Shown here piece by piece: positions 1 to 24,597 of a DNA stretch of 64,000 nucleotides. The stretch lies in the NCBI GenBank assembly GCA_027704905.1, contig CM051006.1, positions 10,176,225-10,240,224 on the forward strand, read 5' to 3'. The DNA comes from Muraenolepis orangiensis (Eukaryota > Chordata > Actinopteri > Gadiformes > Muraenolepididae). The notes under the pieces were generated by a model, which searched no databases, had not been told where the DNA came from, and saw nothing but the letters and a program-made list of their open reading frames with translations. The translations under genes were made by a program, and so were the position numbers. Every line of letters begins with the position of its first letter. The stretch's first letter is position 1.

Positions 1-77
<77 letters not shown>
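1..77. repeat. (CA)n microsatellite at window edge
   Basis: A CA dinucleotide run opens the window and is cut by its edge. It lies inside the last visible prkg intron. Confidence 0.95.
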
Positions 78-78
<1 letters not shown>

Positions 79-103
79 TAAAACATACACACACATGTGT
101 ATG

Positions 104-614
104 TGGTAAGTGGTAAGGGGTTGGTGGTTAGTAGTGAGTGGTTAGTAGTTAGTGGTAGTAGTTAGTGGTAAGTAGTTAGTAGTCAGTAGTTCGTTTATAG
201 TGGTTAGTGGTTAGTGGTAAGTGGTCAATAGTTAGTGATTAGTGGTTAGTAGTTAGTAGTTAGTAGTTAGTGGTTAGTGTTTAGTGGTTAGTGGTTAGTA
301 GTTAGTAGTTAGTAGTTAGTGGTTAGGGGTTAGTGTTTAGTAGTTAGTAGTCAGTAGTTAGTAGTTAGTAGTTAGTGGTTAGGGGTTAGGGTTAGTGTTT
401 AGTAGTTAGTAGTTAGTAGTTAGGGGTTAGTGGTTAGTGGTTAGTAGTTAGTAGTTAGTAGTTAGTGGTTAGGGGTTAGTGTTTAGTAGTTAGTAGTTAG
501 TAGTTAGGGTTAGTGTTTAGTGTTTAGTGGTTAGTGGTTAGTGTTCAGTGGTTAGTGGTTAGTAGTTAGTAGTTAGTAGTTAGTAGTTAGTGTTTAGTGG
601 TTAGTGGTTAGTGA
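104..614. repeat. Seven-base tandem array, TTAGTRG type
   Basis: About 500 bp are built from seven-base units TTAGTAG and TTAGTGG, with scattered TTAGGGG and TTAGTGT variants. The array sits in the intron before the penultimate visible prkg exon. The G/T-rich strand is the coding strand of that gene. It resembles degenerate telomere-like DNA but the unit is seven bases, not six. Confidence 0.9.
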
Positions 615-682
615 GTGTCGGGTCTCTTCAGCTCTCAACCTCTGGATGATGGAATGTGTTGTCATGGTAACCTGTCCTCCAG

Positions 683-1166
683 GTGGTTCGAGGGATTCAA
701 CTGGGAGGGCCTTCGCCAGGGCTCCATAGACTCACCCTTCACCCCCACTGTGAGTATGCTGCCAGTATACAACCCTGATCAACCAATAACAAAACAACAA
801 CAAACCAACCCTTTTAATGACTCACCGTTGTGTCTCTTCTTGACTTGTTTCCTTTAATTAGTAGTATTACACAGTTATCAGTGAATAGCAGTGTGGATGA
901 GTGTATGTCTGAGGTATAATTGAAACATACTCGTTTTTCGATGACACATTCAATTGGACCTGCCCACATACGTTAACAAGTAGACACACGCAACACTTGA
1001 GAAAGTGAGAAATACATGAATAAGAACGAGCAAACGGCGGACTAACTAACGATATCTGTTGTCGTGTCAGGTGACCGGACCGCTGGACAACAGTAACTTT
1101 GACTATTTCCCAGAAGACACGGACGAGCCGCCCGACGAAGAGTCTGGCTGGGATTTGGAGTTTTAA
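683..1166 (+). CDS. cGMP-dependent protein kinase, prkg1-like (3' end only)
   Basis: Two coding exons are visible: 683-749 and 1071-1166, with the stop TAA at 1164-1166. They give WFEGFNWEGLRQG... followed by ...NSNFDYFPEDTDEPP...SGWDLEF. This is the AGC-kinase C-terminal extension of protein kinase G, which wraps the kinase lobe. The NFD-FPED-DEPP-SGWD series is closer to PRKG1 than to PRKG2 as I recall them. The acceptor at 681-682, the donor gtgagt at 750 and the acceptor at 1069-1070 are canonical, and the join is phase 0. The cGMP-binding and catalytic domains lie left of the window. Known role of the family: cGMP-activated Ser/Thr kinase. A fish-specific prkg1 paralogue is possible, so no symbol is given. 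Confidence 0.88.
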
Positions 1167-1236
1167 AAGGAAGCGTCTTTCTTTCTCTGCCGCCGCCCTT
1201 CACCGAATGGTTTAAAGTGTGTTATAAAGTATGTTT

Positions 1237-1242
1237 ATTAAA
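1237..1242 (+). other. Candidate poly(A) signal of prkg gene
   Basis: ATTAAA lies about 70 bases after the kinase stop codon. Other A/T-rich candidates follow, so the site used is uncertain. Confidence 0.4.
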
Positions 1243-1787
1243 TGTTGCAATTCATTCTTTTCTTTCATATAGTTGTATTGTTGGCTGTTTTAAAATAACA
1301 TGGGTCAGCGCGGATTACCATCTTTGTTTCCATATTAAAATATATGTCTGTTATAAATGAAAGTGTGGTTTTCAATTTTATAAATATGTTTAGAAATTAC
1401 TTGGATGGATCAGACTGGGGTAAATAATTATTCATATTTGTGTATTTGTAAAATTAATAATGATTCCAGGGAGGATTTTATATAAGGTGTTTGAGGTTAT
1501 ATTTAACATATTTGTATATGATTATGCTATACACATACAATAGCAATAGACACATCGACTTTACAGAAATTTAGAAATATAGGTCAAAGACGTTTCTACT
1601 ACAATATAATGTAAACCTCCCCCTTAGTCGCAAAACAGACATTCTTGGGAAGCAAAGCACTTTGAATGACAAGTGAAGTGAATCTTTAGGTGAAAGTGGC
1701 CAAACTACTAGTTTGTACTTACCTTTCACAATTGTGGCTTTAAAAGCATGTTTTGAAGAGCATCCATCTCTTAATCACACACACACG

Positions 1788-1867
<80 letters not shown>

Positions 1868-1874
1868 AGCTACA

Positions 1875-1953
<79 letters not shown>

Positions 1954-3160
1954 CAGATACACACATGTACTCACACACAGTCAACACAAATCGGACGTGT
2001 GAGAGTGTTTGTTGCAGAGAAGAGTAGATACTAATTAAGTCAGTGTTGTTTCCATATTAGAGCTGAGTCTGATGCTTATCTCTGCCCATTGACCTCAGGG
2101 CTAATCACGGTGGCCTGAGGTCAGGGGGGGTTTTAAAACCAGCCCTGTGTTCCCAGCCACCCGTAGCCACCGGAGTCTCCCACGCCGCACAACAGATGCA
2201 CACTGATAAGACACACCGGGTTTTCCACATTCACTAGTGGCCTTTAGGCCTATATCTCTACATGTGGTTGTTTCCGTACTGTTATTTTGCAAACATTTTA
2301 TTCATTTGATACGATTTTTTGAATGGTGAGGAATTAATGCTAAAATAAATATTGGTTGTTGTTTTTCTGGAGTTTGCACAAATTAGATTCACTAGACTAA
2401 GATATTTTTTAGAATGATGAGGATTGGTCAAATAAATACATCAATTCGTAGTTAAATAGATAATAAAATAAAATAAACAATTGAATAAATCAACAAATAA
2501 AGGGGGCCCAAAACATCTGTTTGGTCCTCGGAAGGATTATATTGTATCGGTGACTTCTATTCGATTTGACAGATTCTAATAAAATAACATTATCTGTTGA
2601 AATGAAATGAAATGAGTAAATGTAGAAGTAGTAGGCTTAATTGAGAACCTATATGTTAATACATTTTCATTATCAAATGCATTTTTAGTTTTCTCAACTT
2701 TATCCAACACAACGCAATGGTTGGAGGACCATGTCATAAAAGGCTCGGAAGAAATGAAAGCTGCATGTGAGTTTGAGTTGACCTGTGTTGGACATCGGTT
2801 GCCTGGACTGGGTTCACCAGGAACAATCAGATATCAGTGTTCACTGATCAGCCGTTCTACACGACCGAGTTGGGAAGAAACCAGACAAACGTGACCAGAA
2901 TGGAAGTCCCACGAAGCGATGCCACTTCAGTGAGGGCTATTTTTAGAACTCTTTTAAACGCATGCCGATTTTTCACATTGTATGCAACAGGGAAACCTGC
3001 TAAAACGTGTGGAAATTAAGAAGTGAAGAGTATGTTAAATAATTAATTGGAAAAGCTATTGCTGACCATTCTAACACAAATCAGGTCAGGTCAGTGAATA
3101 CTAATAAGGCCTACCTATCTATTGTTTTAAATGATTCTCCTGAATATCAACCTTGATCAA
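1243..3160. other. Intergenic spacer prkg to stc1, no gene seen
   Basis: The spacer is A/T-rich and non-coding apart from a CA array. Short open frames here are not conserved-looking and lack splice context. It contains nothing else I can identify. Confidence 0.6.
1784..1953. repeat. (CA)n microsatellite, interrupted
   Basis: Two long CA blocks are split by a short CAGCTACACT interruption. The long His/Thr and Cys/Val frames across it are repeat artefacts. Confidence 0.95.
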
Positions 3161-3165
3161 AATGT

Positions 3166-3339
3166 CGACGTCACACATTGATTAGACGAGCGGAAATATT
3201 CAATTAGCGAGCTCGGCTATTTCCGTCAGATGGAATCACAGTCCGGAGATGCCGCGTTCTGATTGGTTGGGCGGTCGGTCACGGTGAGTGGCGATGACCG
3301 ACTCCTCAAGTCAACCACAAAAACTTCACACATAAATAG
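3166..3339 (+). promoter_or_regulatory. Candidate stc1 promoter
   Basis: Three promoter-like motifs lie 145-320 bases before the stc1 start codon. They are a CRE-like CGACGTCA at 3166-3173, an inverted CCAAT box (ATTGG, 3262-3266) and a TATA-like ATAAATA at 3332-3338. Transcription would start near 3360, giving a C/A-rich 5' UTR of about 120 bases. The motifs are seen directly; their use is inferred. Confidence 0.55.
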
Positions 3340-3482
3340 AGGAGAGAGGGTCTCCGTCTAGACAAGCAACCGAGAAGAACACCCCCCCCCCACACACACA
3401 CACACCCACACAACAAGACACACACACACCCACCCACACACACACACCCACACACACACTGTCATCCAGCCGTCAAGAGAAC

Positions 3483-5919
3483 ATGCTGTCCCAATGTGGT
3501 GTGGTGGTCCTCCTGGTTCTGACAACCGCCGCTGCTGCCTTCGAGTTCAGCCCGGCCCCCGTGGAGGCCTCGACCCGCCGAGCCCGCTTCTCCGCCAACA
3601 GCCCCAGTGAGTAACGGTCACTTTGACTTGAAAAAAGTTGATACTTGAAAAAGTTTATACCTAAAAAGAGTTAATACTTAAAAAAATTGAATACTTGAAA
3701 AAAAAGTTAATACTTGATAAAGTTAATACTTGGAAAAGTTAATACTTGATAAAGTTAATACTTGGAAAAGTTTATACTTGAAAAAGCTTATATTTGAAAA
3801 AGTTAATACTTGAAAAAGTGAATACTTGAAAAAAGTTAAGCATTTCAATCTGAAACACGTGTTTTGTTCTGCTTTACTGCGTAACATGTAGTACACTTCC
3901 TTTTTGCGTTTGTATTATTATAACGCAATATGCATGTATAACGCATGTATTACTATACAACATAACGATCAACATGTGTGTTGATTTGTGAGTCTCAAAT
4001 GATGGCGTCGGAATCTCGCATGCACCTCCGGCCGTGGTTCACGGGTTGTTCTCTGGTCTGTGTGCCCAGATGATGTGGCCACCTGCTTGAACGGCGCCGT
4101 AGCGGTGGGCTGCGGCGTGTTCGCTTGCCTGGAGAACTCCACCTGCGACACGGACGGAATGCATGACATCTGCCAGCTCTTCCTACAAACGGCAGCCACC
4201 TTCAACACGCAGGTAAGGGCCTACACCGCCTGTCTGTCTGTCTGTCTGTCTGTCTGTCCATATGCCTAGATGTCTGATATTCTTTGACACAGTACAAGGC
4301 AGTATCATATGGAGGGTAAACGTCCTTGTTGTTTATCTGCAGGTAAAACAGTATTGTGTTATTGTATAGGGCGGCTATAGCACATTGTTGTGGTAATACC
4401 GGTATATGGAATAAGTGCAAGATAAACACAATGCATATTTTGTTATTCTGCAGGCTACACCTTTGTGGTATTATCCAGGGTAAAGAAAGTACAGTATATT
4501 GTGATTATGGTATACTGTAGGTCTGCATTGTAAAACGTAAAAGTTTGTTATTGTATTGTATATTCAGTTGAGATGTGTGTTACTTTACAGGGTAAAACAC
4601 AGGGTATTGTGTTTCTTGTTCATGGTAAAACACAGGATATTATATTGTTGTGTTTTCCTGTCCAGGGTAAACACAGTATATTATATTGTTGTTTCCTTGT
4701 TCATGGTAAACACAGTATATTATATTGTTGTTTCCTTGTTCATGGTAAAACACAGTATATTATATTTTTGTGTTTTCCTCTCCAGGTTAAAACACAGTAT
4801 TTAATATTTTTGTGTTTTCCTGTTCAGGTAAAACACAGTATATCATATTTTTGTGTTTTCCTGTCCAGGGTAAACACAGTATATTACATGTTGTGTTTCC
4901 TGTTCAGGGTAAACACAGTATATTATATGTTGTGTTTCCTGTTCAGGGTAAGACCTTTGTGAAGGACAGCCTGCGTTGCATCGCTCAGGGAGTGACGGCC
5001 AAAGTGTTTCAAACCATCCGTCGCTGTAATGTCTTCCAGAGGATGATCGCTGAGGTACACACACACACACGTGCACACGCAAACACGCACACACGCACAC
5101 AGACGTACGCACACACACACTCGCAGACGTATACACACACACACACACACGCAGACATATACACACACACGCGCACGCGCGCACCCACACACACACACAC
5201 ACACACCACACACACCACCCACACTCGCAGACGTACATACACACGCACACAGGTATTTTGTCATGCCTAAGCTTCTAGTGAAAAGTCAACCGATTAGTCA
5301 ACCACTTATACAAAATGAATTCAAAAGTCTTGCATGTTGCGGCATGGGTTTGTGTGTGTGTGTGTGAAGTACACCATAGGTATGTCTAACCGTGTGTGTG
5401 TGTGTGTGTGTGTGTGTCTGTGTGTGGTACACCATAGGTATGTCTAACCATGTACGTGTGTTGAAATGTCTCTAATGAGTGTGTCTGTGTAATAGGTACA
5501 TGGATAATGAGAATGGTATGTCTGTTTGATATAGATTGGTGCTGGTATTGACTGTATAAAGAGCTACATGGATGTATGGGTGTATAGTTTGTATGTATAA
5601 TTAGCTTGGTATTTGGTGGGCTATGTATGTATGTAGGTGTGTATGTATTAAGCAGGGGTTTATTGTGTGCTATACTTGATTAACTGTGTGTGTGTGTGTG
5701 TGTGTGTGTATGTTGTAGGTGCAGGAGGATTGCTACAACAGTCTGGATATCTGCACAGTGGCGCGCACCAACCCAGACGCCATCGGAGAGGTGGTGCAGG
5801 TGCCCACTCACTTCCCCAACAGGTAGACACACACACACACACACACACACTGCATTACATGCATAGCCACAACATGGAACCTGAGCAGTTGGACACAGCA
5901 TTGCATAACCTCCAACAAC

Positions 5920-5971
<52 letters not shown>

Positions 5972-7526
5972 TATTATTATTTCAATTTCATATAGCGCTT
6001 TTCTGGACAACAAAGGCGCTTTACAGACAGGGTAAAATTGCACACACATTAAAATAATTGTATAGTTAAATATATTCAAATAAGACTGATAAGATAGATA
6101 AAATAACAATTAAAAATAAATAAATACAAAACTTTTAAATTGTTATTTAGAGTCATGGGAAAGAGGGAGGATGATTAGCAGGGGAAAGCCAGTTTGAAGC
6201 GGTGGGTCTTGAGTGCCTGTTATCCAGATACAGACATATTCTCTGGCATAACATTTAGTAACTTTTTTTTAAATCTAAAGAGACATTGTTTATTTTTACA
6301 ATTAATAACCACGTCAGGGAAATGGCATTTTGCTCAAGGATGCTTCAAGGTATACATTGTAGTTAAAATCTGATGTCTTGTAATCACACATTTTGCATAC
6401 ACCGGTTTGCAAAATGCAGTGGAATCCATGACTTCCCGACCACACGTTTTTGTTGCTGCCCTGGGCTGTGTCCCATCAGGCCTGTTTATAATAAAACTGT
6501 TTTGAAAACTCCAGATGAACCATAAAGACAAAAAACATGACTTTATCATGATCTGTGTGTGGGTGCCAGCCTTCTTGGTTTGAATAATTCCTTCACATGG
6601 GATTTGACCTCAGATCAACCGTATTCAAAATGAAATCTATCTTTTTCCGCTCAAATATGTTCTCTGTGCAGCCATCCTATTAAACCACTGTACATTGCAT
6701 ATTACTATTTACTGTTACATTTGCACAATTGGTAAGATGCTAACTTATTTTGCGCTGTACTGTACTTGCCGTGCTGTGCAATGACAATACATTTGAATCG
6801 AATCTTTGAATCGAATCTTTAAACACAAGTGTGACACATCCAGACGGGTGGCTCACGCACTCGCATATGTACCGGATACCCGGATCCTTACTCGTAGCGC
6901 TAAGTCGATTATCTAAGTAGATTAGATACTATAGATAGGTAGATATTGTTATATATTGTTTGCCAACTTATTGTACTTTTTCCTTACTGTACTTTTACCT
7001 GAACGTATTGTACTTCTACCTGAGCACTGGTTCAGTTCATGGAGACTTAGAAGTGAAAGTTAGAAATGAAAATGCACTTTTGACTGAGTTGTTCTCTTAC
7101 CTTCCTTTGTAGAACGCACACTATTGTCACTACTATAAGTCGCTTTGGATAAAAGCATCTGCTAAATGGCTAATGTAATGTAATGTAATGTAATGTAATG
7201 TAATGTACTGCCCCACTCCCAGGTACTACAGCACCCTGCTGCAGGCGCTGCTGGCCTGCGATGAGCAGACGGTGGCGGCGGTTCGGGCGGGCCTCATCGC
7301 CCGGCTGGGACCCGACATGGAGACCTTCTTCCTGCTCCTGCAGAACAAGCCCTGCGTCCCCGGGGCCGGCGCCGGCATGGCGGGCAGCCACAGCAACCCG
7401 GCCAGCTGGAGGAACATGCCCGTGTTCAGCATCCAGCCCAGCTTCAGGGGTCGCGACCCCACCCACCTCTTCGCCCGCAAGAGGTCCGTGGACGAGAAGC
7501 TGCGCCAGTACAAGGCGGAGAATTAG
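3483..7526 (+). CDS. stc1: Stanniocalcin-1 precursor
   Basis: Five exons join in frame: 3483-3606, 4070-4212, 4947-5054, 5719-5822, 7223-7526 (783 nt, 260 aa). Residues 1 to about 20 form a hydrophobic signal peptide, followed by an Arg-rich propeptide-like stretch (TRRARF). The core holds the family landmarks CLNGAVAVGC, the glycosylation site ENSTCDTDGMHDICQ, KTFVKDSLRCIAQGV, VFQTIRRC, YYSTLLQALLACDE and RGRDPTHLFARKRS. It has many cysteines, as expected of this disulfide-linked secreted dimer. Known role: hormone of the corpuscles of Stannius, lowering calcium uptake and affecting phosphate handling. The exon 3/4 split after IAE is an extra intron, which I recall from salmon stanniocalcin. 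The start has a clean signal peptide directly after it. A fish stc1-like duplicate cannot be excluded. Confidence 0.95.
3628..3838. repeat. Short tandem array in stc1 intron 1
   Basis: Degenerate units of about 17-20 bases with the core GTTAATACTTGAAAAA recur roughly ten times just after the exon 1 donor. Confidence 0.8.
4588..4946. repeat. Roughly 38-46 bp tandem array ending at the stc1 exon 3 acceptor
   Basis: About nine units share a core of GGTAAAACACAGTATATTAT followed by a T-rich stretch ending TTTCCTGTTCAG or TTCCTTGTTCAT. The last unit's CAG at 4944-4946 is the acceptor of stc1 exon 3, whose first bases GGTAA match the start of a unit. Confidence 0.85.
5055..5718. repeat. CA- and GT-rich tracts in stc1 intron 3
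   Basis: The donor of exon 3 is followed directly by an interrupted CA/CG-type array (about 5058-5252). A GT run (about 5686-5710) lies just before the exon 4 acceptor. Confidence 0.85.
5922..5970. repeat. (AAT)n microsatellite
   Basis: An AAT trinucleotide run in stc1 intron 4, followed by a palindromic ATTATTATT turn. Confidence 0.9.
6690..6815 (+). mobile_element. 3' end of a dispersed LINE-like repeat
   Basis: This matches related tracts at 22905-23050, 42800-42905, 53808-53890 and 54465-54610. The shared core reads GCTGTACTGTACTTG...GTGCTGTGCAATGACAATAC. The copy ends in a short tandem of GAATCGAATCTTT, as non-LTR element tails often do. The family name is not known to me. Confidence 0.65.
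7087..7205 (+). mobile_element. Tail of a tRNA-derived SINE
   Basis: The motif CTTTGGATAAAAGCATCTGC followed by TAAATGGC and a TAATG pentamer run is the common 3' tail of fish tRNA-derived SINEs. The TAATG run touches the stc1 exon 5 acceptor region. Confidence 0.7.
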
Positions 7527-7561
7527 AGGCCGTGCTGCTCACGCGGGCTGCTGCTCACTGC

Positions 7562-7562
<1 letters not shown>

Positions 7563-7607
<45 letters not shown>

Positions 7608-7663
7608 ACGCATACATGCATACGTGTGTGTGTGCATGTGCACACATGCACATGCACACACAC

Positions 7664-7704
<41 letters not shown>

Positions 7705-7812
7705 TTTGGATACATGCTTGCATGCATGCATCCTGAATATTCTTGTCATACACACACACACACACACACCAATGTCTATGCACATGGATAAAAACACACA
7801 CACACACACCAT
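7563..7812. repeat. CA-rich tract in stc1 3' UTR
   Basis: CA arrays broken by CATACATGCATACGTG-like segments begin about 36 bases after the stc1 stop. Confidence 0.9.
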
Positions 7813-8378
7813 TTGCACACAAGCTTTCTCTTTTTTCTTTTAATTTATTCAAATGCTATTCTAAGCTGTATCTAACCAACGAAAACATACGCGTTGCTTT
7901 TAACTAATCTAATCTAAACCAAACGTCAAACATTATAGATGCAGAACATTTAAAAACAACCCCCCCCCCCCAAAAAAAAACATGTTGATGATCATTGTGG
8001 TCTGTTTTCTTGTACAATGTTTAATTTATGAGGCCTCTAAATTTGATAAAGTGCATGGATCCAAAAGTTATATCAAAGCTTCGAGGGAGACAAGGTGGGT
8101 TCACGCTGGTCGTGAACTCATCTTCCTCCTTCTGATTGGCTCTCTCTCGCGTCCGTCATGTACCGTTTGACATTGTATGTTACTATGCTAAGGCTAATTA
8201 TGCTAAGGCTAACTATGCTAAGGCTAGGATACAGTGTCGAACACGTTTACTGTGACGAGCAGCAGGGTTTGGAAAGATTGTGTATAATATAGATATATAT
8301 ATATGTATACAAAAATATATTAAATAAGGAACTTAAGTAGAAGTCTGGCACTCTGCTGCGGAACCTTGTTTGTATTGG

Positions 8379-8384
8379 AATAAA
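8379..8384 (+). other. Candidate stc1 poly(A) signal
   Basis: AATAAA about 850 bases after the stc1 stop. A second AATAAA lies at 8696-8701. Choice between them is not possible from sequence. Confidence 0.4.
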
Positions 8385-8701
8385 TTATGAGTCATATGGT
8401 GGATTTTGGCTGATTTTGTCTGTTTTTACGATTTTTCTCTGCTTGTAATTATTTTCCCATTTACCATCAGAAGTTTTAAACATGGAGGAGAAACAATTAT
8501 TATTATTTTCCTCATTTTATTCATATATTCTAATCTAAACACATTGACAAATAATGCTTGTTTGGTATTTGGTAGTAATGGACTGATAATGAACTACGTT
8601 TATGGCCAGGCCATGTACAAGTGTTTAATACATCGCACCACTAGGGGACAGCATGGCAGCATCGTTTATATCGTGTGTAGTAAATAGTAGGATACAAATA
8701 A

Positions 8702-10805
8702 AATACATTGAAATACCTTTTGAATAGCTCTCGTCATAAATAGAAAAAATACTAGTAGTGCGACCATTAGGATGTTTTAATTATCTACATTTAATACGCG
8801 AACATGATAATATAACACATGATGGTTTAATGCATTTTGAGCCGAGAAAAGCGCAGATGGCTTTCAGATGCGGTGTTTCAGGAATCATTTTCGCTTTCTC
8901 TATGCAGCAATCCAACACATTACGTTTTATTCGTGAATAGTTCATAGTGAGTTAATAATAAATAGCTTTTCCAGGTTTTTCCGGCTGGAAAGGGGAAGTG
9001 AAGGATCTCTACCATTTCCCCCGGGGGTAACAGTCATGGTCCCGGCTCACTGAAACACCTCATTAACTGGAGCTGGTGGAGAGCAATCAGCCAAGCGGTT
9101 CACCAACCTCGAATGAAGGGGGCTGTATTGAAAGAGCACTTGTTTAACGCTAGAAATAGATTTGAAATTGCATTATGGTGACTAACACCTCGCCGATGGA
9201 GGATCCAGGAATCAAACTAGCAATCGACTTGTGGCCAGATACCTGCTCTAATTTAGCCTAATAGCATTAACAATAAGCTTTCTATTTGGTCATCTATTAG
9301 TATATTTTATCCAGTGACCTACAGTGAATTTGAGATAAATGTCATGATAGTCTATTGGTTAGGGTGTGGGACTCCCAGCTGAAGGGGTCTGGGTTTGATC
9401 CCCAACCCACGAGGCCTAACCCTCTACCTGCTCCATAATAACATGTATTGTGGATTCACTATAAGTCACTTTGGATACAAGTGTCTGACCATTGACTAAA
9501 TAGTTAACGTGTTGCGATTGTCATCGAAGGCTCCATGCAGGTATAACCATACCTCCTTACCAGCCAATAATGCAAGAATAATCATAAATATAAGAATGCA
9601 TGTGTGTACAGCAAAAAGGCCAACGTAAAAATGTTCAAGGACTACGAAGCTTGTGACATATTGGTGTGTAAAATAATCAATAACCTCTATGGATAACTAC
9701 TGAATGGGAAATTTGTGTGTGGGCATAAAGAGTGTGCTATGGGAGAAAGCCCAGATGGGTGGCTAATCATTGAAAGACATCCTCAAAAGACATCCTGGAA
9801 GTTGTAGTCCGTTTGCCAAGATTAAAAAGCTTTCTGTACACAATCTCCCTGAGGCCTTGATCACTGTAGACGTTTCCTGGTGAACACAAATAACCAACTA
9901 GTAACCACATGTTTATTTTTGTTTACGCTTTATTTATACACTTAAAAAGCATTATCTGTGCAACAGAGCTGACTTCAAACCTGACTTGTAACACCGACAA
10001 CACAAAGGCTGGTATAGTCTCTCTGGCTTTGCAACTGAGCTTCATTATGTACAACATGTAGTCAGTAAGGAGGACAGTATAACCACTCCTGTAAGAGTTA
10101 GAGTGCACGCCTCCTGGGGCCCAACTGTTCAAACCCTGACGTCCGTCTGCAATCTTCTTAAGCATATCCTTAAAAAGATGTGCATTCACCCCTACCTGCC
10201 CCCCTTGATGGCAAGTATCTTAAACAACTGTAACTTGCCGGCTGGATAGGATAATCTGTTAAATGACTAAAGGGTAAATGCTGATAATCACAACAGATAT
10301 TGATTATGATAAGCAAAAAAAAACATTTCTCTTTCTTGTTCTACAGCAGTGTTTCCCAAACTTGGGGTAACCTACGCAGGGGTTAAGGGAAATTGCTGAC
10401 TTTAGACACAAGTTAGTAACAACTACTTAAAATGCACATTTGTTTACTGCAACACCAGGCTGAAAAGGGTTAAAACACTGTATTGGTGAAGTGGATGCAC
10501 AAAAGCGCAAGAAGTTTGGGTGGTTATGAATTGTTTTTCAGATGTAAAACTGGGAACACAACCCCTAGGGAAGCACTCCCAGAGATGTTCCTCCAGAACT
10601 CTGCTTCGACCAGGCGGTGGGAAAAGGGGATGCTGTCTCCATCATCCCACCAGACCAGCATCAGCACCACTGACTACTGCAGCAGCAGCTACAGTCCAGC
10701 TCTGCCCTCGCCAGCCACCACACAGCCACACAGCCACCACACAGGGACACATGGAGCCCTGTGTTCCCAGGAAGAGGAACGGGAAGGGGAGGTGTAGGGC
10801 TGAAC
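8702..10805. other. Intergenic stc1 to fgfr1b, convergent genes, no gene seen
   Basis: The two flanking genes converge here. I see one tRNA-like SINE (9345-9500) and a hAT-like end (about 10345). The rest is unique A/T-rich sequence. Open frames near 10483-10997 overlap the fgfr1b last exon on the other strand and have no recognisable product. Confidence 0.55.
9345..9500 (+). mobile_element. tRNA-derived SINE
   Basis: The 5' part has an A-box-like TTGGTTAGGGTGTGGGACT and a B-box-like GGGTTTGATCCCC. It ends with TAAGTCACTTTGGATACAAG, the same tail type as the copy at 7087-7205. Confidence 0.7.
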
Positions 10806-22514
<11,709 letters not shown>

Positions 22515-23744
22515 GGTGGGAGGACTCTTGAGTCTCCTCAGTTACCTGTGGAGGAGGAGAAGTTTACCCTGTGGTTTATTCGTGAACACAGTGTGGGGAC
22601 GTTTGATTTGACTAGGAGTTCCGAGGAACTGACATTTATATAAACACCAACGAGGGCCATGGTCAACATTGGTTCGGTTTAACGAGTTCACGAATTCCGA
22701 CACGCATGCGCATACACACAAACAACGCACACGCATGTGAACACGGTTTTTATCCACGAGGAACATTTAGCAGCAACTTAGAAAGTAAATAATATATAAT
22801 TATATATTATATATTATATATTATAAATATAATATGAATATGAATAATATGTTAAAAATGCACATTTCCCCCATGATGGACAATATTACCTACAATCATG
22901 TCTTATTTTAGATTAGATTAGATTAGATTAGATTCAAATGTATTGTTATTGAACAGCACAAGTACAGTACAGCGAAAATAAGTTGGCAGCTAGTGCAAAT
23001 GTTAGAGTAAAGTGCATGGTAATATACCATGTTACAGTGGTTACATAGGATGTACAAACTACTTGGTATAAAAACAGTCTTCTTTTAGATGCATTGTTTT
23101 ATGTTGAACTTTTACTTATGTTGCATGTATGCATGTTACTTCTTATCGTTTACATACCAAATCATCCTAATGGCTATGTTGTTACTTCTTGTTCTTGTTA
23201 AAAAAAGAGCCAAGCTCACCGTCACCTACACTCCAGATTCTGCAGCCGCCTGGAGAACCTCCATAAAACATAACTGTCTGCTCGTGGCTGTGGATGAGGA
23301 GGGATAGGACGACCGCAGCTCGGGTCCACTCCAACTACGGGTCTTGCTGGACACTTCTATTCTAAGGAATACGCGTCATCCTTCCAACCCGAGGGCTACA
23401 GCTGGAGGATAGCTATCTTCTCTTCTCCACGCCACTGTTAACGGCTCTATAGTCTGAGCCATAGTCGTCATGATGACCAGAATGCATTAGACTGAGGTGG
23501 ACGCGGAGTGAAATCAGACGCGTGAACGGATGGATAACCCAGACTCACTTGTTGTGCCAACGCCCAACGCGATGCGAAGAGAAAACGTTAGAAAGTAAAG
23601 ACAATTGAGTAAAAGAAAAAGAGAGTAAAGAAAAGGGGAAGAATCCTATACGGTAAAAAGTTTGATTTAACTGAGCCTGCAGCAAAATGTAGTAGGCACA
23701 ATAGGCACAACTGCAAAAACTAAAAGAAGACGCAAATCCTTACC
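22515..23744 (-). other. Possible 5' UTR splice of fgfr1b
   Basis: On the minus strand an acceptor (CCTCCACAG) precedes 22545, leaving 31 untranslated bases before the start codon. A strong donor (CAAG then GTAAGGA) ends a candidate non-coding exon at 23744. Both sites are seen; pairing them is inference. A CACATGT motif and T-rich DNA lie upstream. Confidence 0.3.
22905..23050 (-). mobile_element. 3' end of a dispersed LINE-like repeat
   Basis: A reversed copy of the repeat at 6690-6815, starting with GATTAGATTAGATT tail units and reading AGCACAAGTACAGTACAGCG. Confidence 0.65.
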
Positions 23745-24134
23745 TTGACATGTGATATAAAAGCGACGTAGTCCTCACTTTTTATTAAAACAGAACCTAA
23801 TCGCTGGATTTAGTTACATTCAAGCGGTGTGTTGCAGTTCAATTCCAACCGATCAATAATACTGAACGGGGCGCATCTGCGTGTGTTTCTTTGCGAATAC
23901 AAATTGAGAGATAAATCGTGGTAGTACTGTACACTACAGTGCATTGTCTCTCAGTATTATTTCGAGTGCTGGTCTACAGTGGAACGCCTACGATGGGAGT
24001 TTCCCTCCTCCAAGCTGCCCACTCCACTTATGAATAATATCACCATACTATGTACCATACTTATCGATCAGGCAATGTAGGCTATGTGTGCCGGATCATG
24101 GATGTAGTTCTAGGTCCTATCAGCAGATATTTTG

Positions 24135-24597
<463 letters not shown>

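Noticed and set aside
4588..4946. Possible coding repeat protein in stc1 intron 2
   Set aside because: Open frames depend on the repeat. The stc1 exons on both sides join in frame without it.
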